Shown here: positions 33,902 to 43,500 of the stretch, one piece after another
Numbering within the stretch: the first letter of the stretch is position 1
How the letters are laid out: every line of letters begins with the position of its first letter
DNA from: an uncultured Gemmataceae bacterium
Lineage (GTDB): Bacteria; Planctomycetota; Planctomycetia; Gemmatales; Gemmataceae
NCBI GenBank assembly: GCA_937923405.1
Contig: CALDUY010000013.1
Location: forward strand, 1-64,000
DNA length: 64,000 bases
Direction of reading: 5' to 3'
Notes under the pieces: model-generated
Seen by the model: only the letters and a program-made list of their open reading frames with translations
What the model was told of the DNA's origin: nothing
Database searches by the model: none
Program-made: the position numbers and the translations under genes

Positions 33902-36244
33902 ATGCCAGGCATTCGTATCGCGGCTGTTCTCCTGTGTGGAATAGGGCTGCTCCCGCTTCAGGCTGACGAGACGCCGAAGCCGACTCCCGAGGTGCTTCCC
34001 GGCACCAAGCCGCTGGAAATGTCTGGCGACTTGGCCGCCCAAATGGTGGAGGGAATCGATCGCTTTCTTCTACGCCAGATTGAAGCAGCGGCGAAGCACC
34101 GGGAGAAGTTCTGGAAGCGCGACCTCTCTTCGGCGGAAGCGTACAATCGCTCGATCGAGCCGAACCGAAAACGGCTGGCCCACATCCTTGGCGTGCGCGA
34201 CCAGCGCGTCCCGTTCAAGTCCCCGGAGTTGGTGGCCACGGTCGATCAGCCGGCACTGGTCGGCAAAGGTCCCAACTACAACATCTTTGCGGTGCGCTGG
34301 CCAGCGTTCGGCGACGTCCACGGCGAGGGGTTGCTGCTGGTGCCGATGGAGGACAAGCCGGTTGCGAACATCGTCGCCATTCCCGACGCCGACGTGACGC
34401 CGGAGCAGTTGTGCGGACTGGTGCCGGGTGTCAAGGCGGAATCACAATACGCGCGACGATTGGCGGAGAGCGGCTGCCGAGTCATCGTGCCGGCTTTGAT
34501 CGATCGCAGCTACGAGAAACGCGGTAACGCCAAGATGACCCGTCGTGAGTTTCTCTATCGATCGGCGTTCGAGTTGGGGCGGCACCTGATCGGCTACGAA
34601 GTGCAGAAGGTGCTAGCGGCGGTGGACTGGTTCGCTAGCCAGCCGAGCGGAGGAACGTCAGCTCGCCGAGAGACGAAAATTGGCGTCATCGGTTGGGGTG
34701 AGGGCGGCATGCTCGCTCTCTACGCTGGAGCGCTGGACACGCGGATCGACGCCGTGTGTGTCAGCGGCTATTTCGGCAATCGAAATTCCCTCTGGCGGCA
34801 GCCGATCGATCGCAATGTGTTCGGACTCCTGGAGCAGTTCGGCGACGCGGAGTTGGCTACAATGGTCATGCCGCGCCATCTCGTCATCGACTCGAACCAC
34901 GCCCCCGAGGTGACGCTGCCCTCCGAGGGAGGCGCGCCGGCCCGGTTGGGGACACCGCCCTTGGAGCAAGTGAAGGCGGAGTACGACCGATTCGCGGCCC
35001 TGGTTCCGAAGTTCGTGTCGCACGCGCTGTTCGCCGGGATCGGAGACCAACTATCTCAGGCAGGCCTGCAGCAGTTTGGCCGGGGTTGCCTGGTTGACGT
35101 GGGAATAAAGCCGGGCAATCCCCCTGTGTTGCTCTACAAGGATTTCGACCCCAAACCCCGCCAGCAACGCCAGTTCCACGAAATCGACCGGCACAACCAG
35201 CAGCTCCTCGCCGAGTGCCATCATGTTCGTCGGGATTTCTTGCCTCTCGCCGACCAGTTCGCCAAGCCCGACGACAAGCAGAAGCTCGATACTTCCTCCG
35301 TCGCCGCCTACGAGCGATTCATCGATCGCTATCGTGAGATTTTTGCCAAAGAGATCCTCGGACGATTCGACGAGACATTGTTGCCGGCCAATCCGCGCAG
35401 TCGTCTCTATTCCGAATCTGATAAGTGGATGATGTACCAGATCGTTCTTGATGTCTTTCCTGATGTCTTCGCCTACGGGCTGTTGATTGTGCCAAAGGGG
35501 CTCAAGCCCGGCGAGAAGCGTCCGGTTGTCGTTTGTCAACATGGTCTGGAGGGGCGTCCCGAGGACTGCATCGGCGAGAAGCAGGGTTACGCCTCCTACA
35601 AGGCGTTTGCCACGAAGTTGGCTGAACGCGGCTTCATCACCTTCGCGCCGCAGAATCTCTACATCGGCAAGGACAAGTTCCGCACGCTTCAGCGCAAGGC
35701 CAACCCGCTGGGGAAAACCCTCTTCTCGATCATCGTGCCGCAGCATCAGCAGATCACCGACTGGCTGAAAACGTTGCCATTTGTCGACGGCGAGCGCATC
35801 GGCTTCTACGGCCTCAGCTACGGTGGCAAGACGGCGATGCGCGTTCCTCCGTTGGTCAAGAACTACTGCCTGTCGATCTGCTCGGCGGACTTCAACGATT
35901 GGGTGTGGAAGAACGCCTCGACGAGGGATCGCTACAGCTACGTCTGGACCGGCGAGTACGAGATCTTCGAGTTTGATTTGGGCAACACGTTTAACTACGC
36001 CGAGATGGCGGCGCTGATCGCGCCGCGGCCGTTCATGGTGGAGCGCGGCCACTTCGACGGTGTCGCTCCCGATGAGCGCGTCGCCTTGGAATTTGCCAAG
36101 GTGCGACATCTGTACCAGGCGAAGCTGGGCCTGGGTGACCGCTGTGAGATCGAATGGTTCGTCGGCCCACATACGATCAACGGCCAAGGCACGTTCGCCT
36201 TTTTGCACAAGCACTTGAACTGGCTCATGCCGGAGGGGAAGTGA
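33902..36244 (+). CDS. Secreted tandem alpha/beta-hydrolase with one inactive nucleophile site
   Basis: A 780-residue protein with a signal peptide (IRIAAVLLCGIGLLPLQA) and two alpha/beta-hydrolase-like domains. The first has VIGWGEGGMLALY near residue 259, where the nucleophile Ser of the G-x-S-x-G elbow is Glu, so it should be inactive. The second has FYGLSYGGKTAM near 637 with an intact Ser, an acidic residue in ERGHFDGVAPDE, and His in GPHTINGQG near 756, a full triad resembling acetyl-xylan esterase/dienelactone-hydrolase-type enzymes. The start is uncertain (ATG 33902). It joins the PVC cytochrome gene by a TGATG overlap, suggesting shared work on extracellular polymers. Confidence 0.78.
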   Translation: MPGIRIAAVLLCGIGLLPLQADETPKPTPEVLPGTKPLEMSGDLAAQMVEGIDRFLLRQIEAAAKHREKFWKRDLSSAEAYNRSIEPNRKRLAHILGVRDQRVPFKSPELVATVDQPALVGKGPNYNIFAVRWPAFGDVHGEGLLLVPMEDKPVANIVAIPDADVTPEQLCGLVPGVKAESQYARRLAESGCRVIVPALIDRSYEKRGNAKMTRREFLYRSAFELGRHLIGYEVQKVLAAVDWFASQPSGGTSARRETKIGVIGWGEGGMLALYAGALDTRIDAVCVSGYFGNRNSLWRQPIDRNVFGLLEQFGDAELATMVMPRHLVIDSNHAPEVTLPSEGGAPARLGTPPLEQVKAEYDRFAALVPKFVSHALFAGIGDQLSQAGLQQFGRGCLVDVGIKPGNPPVLLYKDFDPKPRQQRQFHEIDRHNQQLLAECHHVRRDFLPLADQFAKPDDKQKLDTSSVAAYERFIDRYREIFAKEILGRFDETLLPANPRSRLYSESDKWMMYQIVLDVFPDVFAYGLLIVPKGLKPGEKRPVVVCQHGLEGRPEDCIGEKQGYASYKAFATKLAERGFITFAPQNLYIGKDKFRTLQRKANPLGKTLFSIIVPQHQQITDWLKTLPFVDGERIGFYGLSYGGKTAMRVPPLVKNYCLSICSADFNDWVWKNASTRDRYSYVWTGEYEIFEFDLGNTFNYAEMAALIAPRPFMVERGHFDGVAPDERVALEFAKVRHLYQAKLGLGDRCEIEWFVGPHTINGQGTFAFLHKHLNWLMPEGK

Positions 36245-39200
36245 TGAAGAAGTGGACAATCGCCATTCTTCTGTGCGGTAGCGCGCTCCCCCTCTGGTTC
36301 CCCTCTCCCCCTCAAGGCGGGGGGAGAGGGTGTAGGGGGGAGGGGGTATATGAAGCACTCGCCGCCGCTCCGCCGACAAAACCCAGTGAACTCCCCGAAG
36401 CTATTCAGGGGGCGCAGGGGCTGGACGAGGTACTGCGTACCCTCAAAGCGAAGTTGGTGACAACTCCGGTTCTCTCTCCCCAACAAGCCTTGGCCGGACT
36501 GCGGATCCGCGAGGGGTTGGCAGTCGATCTGATCGCTCACGAACCGACGATTAAGCAGCCGCTCTACCTCAGCTTCGATGAGCGCGGTCGAATTTGGGTA
36601 GTACAGTATCGTCAATATCCGTTTCCGGCTGGGCTGAAAGTCGTTGCCTACGACAAGTACATCCGCGCCAAGTTCGACAAGGTGCCGCCTCCGCCGCCAG
36701 ACCACTTCAAAGGAGTCGATCGCATCACCATCCACGAGGATGTTCGTGGCGACGGGTCGTACTCGAAAGTGACAACGTTCCTCGACGGCCTGAACATTGC
36801 GACGGCAGCGCTGGTCGGGCGTGGCGGCGTCTGGGTGCTGAACCCGCCATACTTGCTCTTCTATCCCGATCCGGAGCGGACCGACAAAGCCGCGCCGCGT
36901 CCAGTGGTGCATCTGTCCGGCTTCGGTCTCGAGGACACCCACGCTGTCGCCAGCAGTCTGTGTTGGGGGCCGGACGGTTGGCTCTACGGTGCGCATGGTA
37001 GCACGGTCACGGCCAAGGTGAAGGTCGAGGTCAGCGGCGACCCGACGACCACCGACTTCCTCGGCCAAGCGATCTGGCGCTACCACCCAGAGAAGCACCT
37101 CTTCGAGATTTTTGCCGAGGGGGGCGGTAACACCTTTGGCGTCGCCTTCGACGACGTAGGCCGAGTCTACTCTGGCACTAACTGGGGTAAGTACCGCGGG
37201 CTGCACTTCGTCCAGGGGGGCTACTACCTCAAGAGTTGGGGCAAGCACGGCCCGCTGACCAATCCCTACGCTCTGGGGTACTTCGACCACATGCCGCATG
37301 TCGGCGATGCTGACCGACTGACCCATACGTTCATTTCCTACGGGGAGACCGCGTTGCCGGAACTACGCGGCAAGTTCGTCGGCGTCAACGCCCTGCAACA
37401 CCGCGTGCAAGTCACGAAACTATTGCCTCACTATTCGACGTTCCGCACCGAGGAGGAACCGTTTCTGCTGACTACCGACGACCAGCGGTTCCGTCCCGTG
37501 GACGTGAAGGCCGGCCCTGACGGCGCGCTCTACGTCGCCGACCTGTACGAGCCGCGAATTAATCATGTCGATCCGCGCGACAACTGGGATCGAGCCACCG
37601 GACGCCTTTATCGCATCCGTCCCAAAACGTACCAACCCGTCGCGCCGTTCGACCTGGCTAAGAAAAGCAGCGAGCAACTGATCGGTCTGCTCCGCAGTGA
37701 GAATCGCTGGTATCGCGACATGGCCAAACGCCTCCTTGCTGATCGAAAAGAAGATCGCCTAGCTCCGTTATTGCGGGAGATTTTCGAGAGAGAAACGGGG
37801 CAGACCGCTTTGGAGATACTTTGGACCTACCATCTCTCGCATGGGCTGGACGAAGAGTTCGCCCTGGTAGGATTGCGGCACGACAACCCGCACGTTCGCC
37901 GCTGGACAGTGCGACTACTGGGCGACGAGCGGACGGTCTCGGCGCAACTGGGGCGACGACTGGCCGAGTTGGCCGCTCACGAACCGGACGCCGAGGTACG
38001 CAGTCAGCTAGCTAGTTCGGCTAAGCGATTCCCGGCGAGTCTGGCCCTGGACATTCTGTGCGGGTTGTGGCGTCACGACCAAGATCGGCATGATCCGCAC
38101 ATCCCCCTACTCACCTGGTGGGCGCTGGAAGCCAAAGCGGAAACCCACCGCCAACTGATCCTCGACCGCATCCCGGTACTTTCTTCTCGGATGTTCCAAG
38201 AGTTCATCCTCGAACGCCTGGCCCAGCGGTGGGCGATGTCCGGCACCCGAGACGATCTGCTGGCCTGTGCCCACCTGTTGGACAAGGCTCCGCCTGGGAC
38301 GGACGCGACGCACACCGTCATCGACGGCCTCGAAAAGGGCTTCGCGGGCCGGTCTACTGGTCGGTTGCCCGAGCCGCTCCGCCAAGCCATCTTGAAGGAA
38401 CTGGCTTTCTGGCCCAACGACGAGACGGCCATCAAGCTCGGACTGCGGGTCGGCCATGAACCCGCCGTCAAGAAAGCCCTTGAGTTGGTCGCCAACGACA
38501 AGGCCGAGTTAGCGAAGCGGTTGGCTTGTCTGCGGATTCTCGGCGAGATCGACGTCTCCGCTGCCGTGCCTACCCTGTTGCATCTCGTACAGTCCGCCAA
38601 AGACCCGACGGTTCGGCTTGAAGCTCTGACGGCACTGACCCGTTATCCCGACGAGAAGATCGGTCAAGTGATACTAGCGCTGGAACCGGCACGCTGGGAC
38701 GATGGCCACGGTCTGCGTCTGGCGGCCTGGAACCTGCTGGCGAGTCGGCCCGTGTGGGCACGGCAACTGCTCACCGCTATCGAGGCGGGCAAGATCAACC
38801 CGCGCGGCCTACCGTTGGAGATCGTTCATAAACTCGCGTTACACAAAGATACCGAACTGACCCGTCTGATCGCCAAGCACTGGGGCAACGTCCGCGCCAC
38901 GCCTCGGGAGAAGCAAAAAGAGATGTTGCGGATCGGTAAAATCCTTAAAGTGGGAACCGGCGATGCTCGTGCTGGTCGCAAACTGTTTGCCGACACCTGC
39001 GGCAAGTGTCACAAACTCTACGGAAGCGGCGGCGACGTCGGGCCAGAGCTGACCGGATATGAACGCAGTAACGCTCTTTATTGGATCGAAAATATCGTTG
39101 ATCCTAGTGCTGTGATTCGTGAGGAGTACATGACGTTTGTCGTCGAGACCAGCGATGGCCGCACGTTGACCGGTGTGATCGCCGGCCAGGATAAGACCAC

Positions 39201-39372
39201 GGTCACGTTGAAGGATCCGCAGGGACGGATCACAAAGCTGGATCGGCGGTACATCGATGACCTGCGAGCCTTGCCACAATCACTGATGCCCGAGGATCAG
39301 CTGCGCGGCCTGAAGGATCAGGAGGTGCGCGATCTCTTCGCTTATCTGATGAGTAAGACTCCGCCGAAGTGA
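36244..39372 (+). CDS. PVC-type CxxCH heme protein with dehydrogenase propeller and HEAT repeats
   Basis: A 1042-residue secreted protein of the planctomycete/verrucomicrobial type. A signal segment (residues 1-17) is followed by an odd PSPPQGGGRGCRGEG stretch encoded by a palindromic repeat, then a membrane-bound-dehydrogenase-like propeller (about 80-480; for example LSFDERGRIWVVQYRQYP, HGSTVTAKVKV, YVADLYEPRINHVDP), HEAT-like repeats (about 490-890), and a cytochrome c domain with CGKCH near 919. A distal Met (SLMPEDQLRGL) may be the axial ligand. Such proteins often sit with sulfatases or hydrolases and oxidise carbohydrates. The ATG at 36244 overlaps the hydrolase stop. Confidence 0.93.
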   Translation: MKKWTIAILLCGSALPLWFPSPPQGGGRGCRGEGVYEALAAAPPTKPSELPEAIQGAQGLDEVLRTLKAKLVTTPVLSPQQALAGLRIREGLAVDLIAHEPTIKQPLYLSFDERGRIWVVQYRQYPFPAGLKVVAYDKYIRAKFDKVPPPPPDHFKGVDRITIHEDVRGDGSYSKVTTFLDGLNIATAALVGRGGVWVLNPPYLLFYPDPERTDKAAPRPVVHLSGFGLEDTHAVASSLCWGPDGWLYGAHGSTVTAKVKVEVSGDPTTTDFLGQAIWRYHPEKHLFEIFAEGGGNTFGVAFDDVGRVYSGTNWGKYRGLHFVQGGYYLKSWGKHGPLTNPYALGYFDHMPHVGDADRLTHTFISYGETALPELRGKFVGVNALQHRVQVTKLLPHYSTFRTEEEPFLLTTDDQRFRPVDVKAGPDGALYVADLYEPRINHVDPRDNWDRATGRLYRIRPKTYQPVAPFDLAKKSSEQLIGLLRSENRWYRDMAKRLLADRKEDRLAPLLREIFERETGQTALEILWTYHLSHGLDEEFALVGLRHDNPHVRRWTVRLLGDERTVSAQLGRRLAELAAHEPDAEVRSQLASSAKRFPASLALDILCGLWRHDQDRHDPHIPLLTWWALEAKAETHRQLILDRIPVLSSRMFQEFILERLAQRWAMSGTRDDLLACAHLLDKAPPGTDATHTVIDGLEKGFAGRSTGRLPEPLRQAILKELAFWPNDETAIKLGLRVGHEPAVKKALELVANDKAELAKRLACLRILGEIDVSAAVPTLLHLVQSAKDPTVRLEALTALTRYPDEKIGQVILALEPARWDDGHGLRLAAWNLLASRPVWARQLLTAIEAGKINPRGLPLEIVHKLALHKDTELTRLIAKHWGNVRATPREKQKEMLRIGKILKVGTGDARAGRKLFADTCGKCHKLYGSGGDVGPELTGYERSNALYWIENIVDPSAVIREEYMTFVVETSDGRTLTGVIAGQDKTTVTLKDPQGRITKLDRRYIDDLRALPQSLMPEDQLRGLKDQEVRDLFAYLMSKTPPK
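36301..36330. repeat. Palindromic repeat inside a coding region (signal-peptide junction)
   Basis: CCCTCTCCCCC (36301-36311) and GGGGGAGAGGG (36320-36330) form a perfect 11-bp hairpin with an 8-base loop, followed by a second purine-rich block to about 36350. It reads in frame through the PVC cytochrome gene as Pro-, Gly- and Arg-rich sequence. Its makeup matches a known type of short dispersed repeat (translated as PSPPLGGRG-like text on one strand, LSPRLEGERG-like on the other). Confidence 0.65.
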
Positions 39373-39379
39373 CCAAGCC

Positions 39380-39613
39380 TCACGCTTTGCGTGTCGGCAT
39401 GCACAGAATCAGCAGCGTGATGATGGTAAAGGCGGCGGCGAAGAGGAACACTAACGCTGCTGGCGGCGGCTCGCCAGTGTTGGCGGCACCAGGCAGCGGC
39501 TGCTGCGGAACTATGGCACCGGCAGTTGAGCCTGTCGGCGCGGGTTGTTGTGCCCAGGTGAGGGGCAGCGGCAACAATGCTAGCAACAAGACCAATCCCG
39601 GCAGGTGTCTCAT
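39380..39613 (-). CDS. Small secreted or membrane protein, unknown
   Basis: A 77-residue protein with a signal peptide (RHLPGLVLLLALLPLPLTWA), a Pro/Gly/Ala-rich linker (about 22-48), and a C-terminal membrane helix (PAALVFLFAAAFTIITLLIL) with a short basic tail. GAGG is five bases before the ATG at 39613. It is convergent with the PVC cytochrome gene (eight bases apart) and 88 bases after a larger membrane gene on its own strand. No family recognised. Confidence 0.6.
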   Translation of the reverse strand: MRHLPGLVLLLALLPLPLTWAQQPAPTGSTAGAIVPQQPLPGAANTGEPPPAALVFLFAAAFTIITLLILCMPTRKA

Positions 39614-39701
39614 GATGTCCTCGTTCGGGAGAGCCAACGGCAGCGGTGAACCGCGAATTCAACCCGTCCAGCTGGCTGCTTGCTCAGAAGCGGGCTTCTT
39701 T

Positions 39702-40442
39702 TCACGCCGCGCTCTTCTTGGCGAACGGCTTCTTCCACCAAGGCACTTTGGGCGGGGGAGGGGGCGGCGGAGGAGGAGGGGGCGGCGGCGGTGCTGGAGG
39801 CGGAGCTGCCGCTTTTTTCGCTTCCTCTTCTTTCTTTTCTTTCTCCTTCTTCTTCGCGGCTTCCGCCTTCTTGATACGGTAGCGATCGAAGAGCAACTGG
39901 ACCAGAATGCCCAGGACTGTCAGGCCAATCAGTCCCCAATTGATGAGCGGCGTATTCTTCCGAGCAAAGTCCACGCTGTTGAGCTGCCCCAGCTTATCCA
40001 TAAGGCTGGCCGTTCCGTAGCTCATCAGCAAGGTGCCGAACGCACTGGATAACGCGGTGATCCACAGCTGATAGAAGGCCACCCCGATCAGGCCGCCGAT
40101 CAAAAAGGAGATAAACTCGTTGGCCTCCGGTGAGATCATCCGGGCCAGCATGACAGCGGCGAGGCCTCCAGCGATAAACAGCGTGATGCGGGCCAGGGCC
40201 AGGGCCAGCGAGCCAGCGGCCAGGGCCAGCAATAGTCCCGCGACCAGCGGCTGCACCTCGAAGCCGCGAGCCAGCGACAACCCCGCGATGCCCGCCGACG
40301 TGGTCAGTAGCAACGCCAACCAGAAGCGATGGCTATGCCCGCCGTACAGCCACAGCCCCAGACCGATGAGGATGGCCACGGCGGAGACAGTCGGCGACAG
40401 TTGTCGCGTCAACTCCAAGATGTCGGGGGCGAGGACTTGCAT
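39702..40442 (-). CDS. Multi-helix membrane protein with 14-Pro tail
   Basis: A 246-residue protein with about six membrane helices (for example PTVSAVAILIGLGLWLYGG, ALARITLFIAGGLAAVML, INWGLIGLTVLGILVQLLF) of a DUF4203/TM7S3-like pattern, then a Lys/Glu-rich segment (about 195-215), then a run of 14 Pro residues, and a basic end with PWWKKPFAKK. The Pro codons are mixed, so this is not a pure microsatellite. The ATG at 40442 has GGAG eight bases upstream. The long Pro run should need EF-P for translation and may bind WW/SH3-like or EVH1-like partners. Function unknown. Confidence 0.75.
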   Translation of the reverse strand: MQVLAPDILELTRQLSPTVSAVAILIGLGLWLYGGHSHRFWLALLLTTSAGIAGLSLARGFEVQPLVAGLLLALAAGSLALALARITLFIAGGLAAVMLARMISPEANEFISFLIGGLIGVAFYQLWITALSSAFGTLLMSYGTASLMDKLGQLNSVDFARKNTPLINWGLIGLTVLGILVQLLFDRYRIKKAEAAKKKEKEKKEEEAKKAAAPPPAPPPPPPPPPPPPPPKVPWWKKPFAKKSAA

Positions 40443-40529
40443 GCCGTGTACTCCACGCGACCGGCGAGGCGAAACGTCCCGCGAGGGTATCGGCGGTTGC
40501 CGCACGCTGTCAAGGCGTAGCTCATGCGG

Positions 40530-43500
40530 TCACGGCTTGGGCGGTTGCTTCGGCGCCGGCAGGCTCTGCACGAAGGCTTGAAACTCGGGTTGCTCGCGCA
40601 AAGGGGTAAGATCGGGATGTTGGGCAAGTTCGGCATAATGCTCCGACTCGGCGAAGTAGCCCCAGCGAGCACAGCGGCGCAAGTATCCCATCGCCGACTG
40701 CAACAACTCCCGACTTCGCTTCTCCCGTTCTGCCAACGGGCGGGTAGCGTTCTCTAGCACGCTTTGACTGTTGATCGCCTGAATCCGAGCCAGATCCATC
40801 AAGCGATTCGCGGCCAACAGCCAATTTCGTCCTACCTCCTCGACCAGTTTCGCCGAGCGCGAATAATCTCCCGCCCGAGCCAGTGCCTCGGCGCGGTAGA
40901 CCGTGTAGCGCGGACGATCGTTGAGACTTTTCTCCACCTGAATTAACCGTTCCCAGGTCTCTGCTGCTTCACGATGGTTGCCAACGGCATCCAGGGATCT
41001 GGCGCGAAACCAACACGCGGCCTTGTACAGATCCAGCGCGATGACGCTTTTGGGAGATTGCTCCCGAGCGATGCGGATCGACTCCAGGAGGTGGTTCGTC
41101 TCATTGAGAATTCGTAGATGAAGACCTTGCTGCTGATAGTGGTTGCACAGCAGCAACAGGATGCGGCTTGCTTCGATGCGATATTCCGGAATCCGCGGAT
41201 GGCTTCGGGCCAAGGCGGCGTAATCCTCGTAGGCGGCTTGATAGTACTGCAGTGCCGGATCCAGTTGATTGTGGCGAGCGAGAATCGCTCCTAGATTGTA
41301 ACGAGTCTGAGCGACCGAGCGGCGATGAGCGACAACTTTGGGAAAGGCTTTGACCAGTTCTAGCCGTAACGTCAGCGAGCGGTGAAGCTCGCTAAGCGAC
41401 TCTTGAACTTGCTGGTGCTCGCCCAGAGTGATGCCGAGGTTGAATAACGACTGAGACAGTTCGGCTTTGTATTCCGGAATATGCGGATAGGTATAGTGCA
41501 ATTGTTCGCGAAGTCGAGTGGCTTCACGATGCTCCTCGATCGCCTCGGGGAGTCGTTTCATGTTGGACAGATGGACGCCGAGGTTGTTCCGCACGTTGGC
41601 CAGATGTTGAACGTACTTGGGCCTGGCCGGATCCGCTTCCTTGAGACGCTGAAAGAGATCCCGTCCCTTGAGATACTCCTCCAGAGCGCTATCCAGGCGT
41701 CGGAGATCCGCGTAGCGAGTAGCCAGATTGGTATGTGCCAGCCCCAGATCGGCCTGATATTTCGGTAGGTCCGGATGCGTTCGTGCGAGTTGCTCACTCA
41801 CTTGCAGGGATTGCTCGGACTCGCGCAGAGCCTGGTCGAGCTTGCCCAGATTGGACGAAACGATGCTGATACTGTTCCACAATGAAGCTAAATTTTCGGC
41901 GTACTCCGCCTCGTCCGGATGCGCCTGGTGCAAGGCCTGGACCAAACGGATCGCCTCGCGCAACTCGGTCTCAGCTTGCGTGTCTCGTCCCAGATCGCGA
42001 AACACCATCCCCAAGTTGCCATAGGCTCGGGCCAACGTTACTTGCGTTTCTCGATGATTGGGATCGCGGGCCGTCATTGCCAGCTGAAGCGATTTGGCCC
42101 GCTCGTAGTCCGGAATTGCTGCTTCGAGCTGTCCCTGAGCGCAACGCAGGTTGCCGATCCCGTTCAGAATCGAGGCCAAAGTGTTGGCATAGTCTCGATG
42201 GTTGGGAAATTCCTGATCGAGGGTCTCCGCGAACTGCTTCGCCTGGGAATAGTGATGCAGAGCCTTCTCGTCCTCTCCTAGATCGCGGTGAATCAGCCCC
42301 AGGTTGTAGTGGGCCAACGACAAATTGTAGCGATACAGCGGCTCGACCGGATTGGCTTGATGAGCTTGGGTCCAGAACCTGGCCGCGTCGTCATACGAAT
42401 GCAGAGCGTCGCGGAGTTCGCCCAGCTGTTGGGTGATGACGCCGATCCGGAACATCTGCACGCCCTGCTGATGGGCTGTATCGATGGCGTCCGGTGAGGA
42501 CTGCTGGAACTGGCGATAGAATGGCAGCGTCTTGCGCAAGAGTAGCTTCTTGACCCGCTCCATGCGAGGTAGCTGAAAGAGCGGATCTGTCTGGCAGACG
42601 TTGAAGCACTCCTCGACCGCTTTTTGAGCCAGGCTGAGGTTCTTCGTGGCCGTCTCCAGGGCTTGCTGCGTCTTCCGCTGTTCGCGATCCAAGGCCCAAA
42701 CACTGCTGCTCAGGCCGACCACGCCCAGGAGCAGGGCCAGCACCCCCGAAGTCACCCAGGCGCGATGGCGACGGCTCCAGCGACGCAGACGATCGGTCCA
42801 CGGCTCGCGGTAACTCGTCACCGGTTCATCGGCGAGATAGCGTTCCACCTCCTCGGCCAGCGCTTGAGCGGACTCGTGACGTGCTTCAGGCTGGGCCGAC
42901 ATCGCCCGTAGGCAGATGGCCTCCAATGCACGCGGAATGCTGGCATCGAGTGAGCGCGGAGTCGGAAACTCGCACTGCCGTACCTGTTCGAGTCCGCAGT
43001 TGTGGGTATACGGCGGGCGGCCCGTCAAGATACAGTAGAGGATCGCGCCCAGGGCCCAGATGTCGCTGGCCGGACCGACTCGATCCACTTCTCCGCGCGC
43101 CTGCTCCGGAGCCATGAACGCCGGTGTGCCCAGCAGGGTTCCTTGTCGAGTGGGCTGTAACAGAGCAGTTTCAACACCATCTGGGAGCGTTAATAGGTCC
43201 GATAACTCACCCGGCTTCGCTTCTCGTCGACGTGCCAATCCCCAGTCGACGACCAGAGTTTCGCCGTAGTCGCCGAGCATCACGTTGGCCGGCTTCAAAT
43301 CCCGATGAATCACTCCGCGACTGTGGGCATAGGCTACCGCATTGCAGATGGCCACGAATCGCCCAAGTAGTCCACGCTGGACCAGTTGGCGTGGCTGGGC
43401 TTTTGGGCGGTCAGCACCATGCAGCCGATCGATCGCCGACTGTAGCGACTCCCCGCGAATCATCCGCATGGCATAGACAGGCCGACCGACTTCGTCGTAC

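Noticed and set aside
35051..37326. Two long overlapping minus-strand frames of about 440 codons each
   Set aside because: They lie antisense to the tandem hydrolase and the PVC cytochrome, both with full family motifs. Their translations have no domain motifs, and they reflect GC-rich codon bias.
39646..39882. Plus-strand frame with a poly-Gly run
   Set aside because: It is the reverse reading of the Pro codons of the minus-strand membrane protein.
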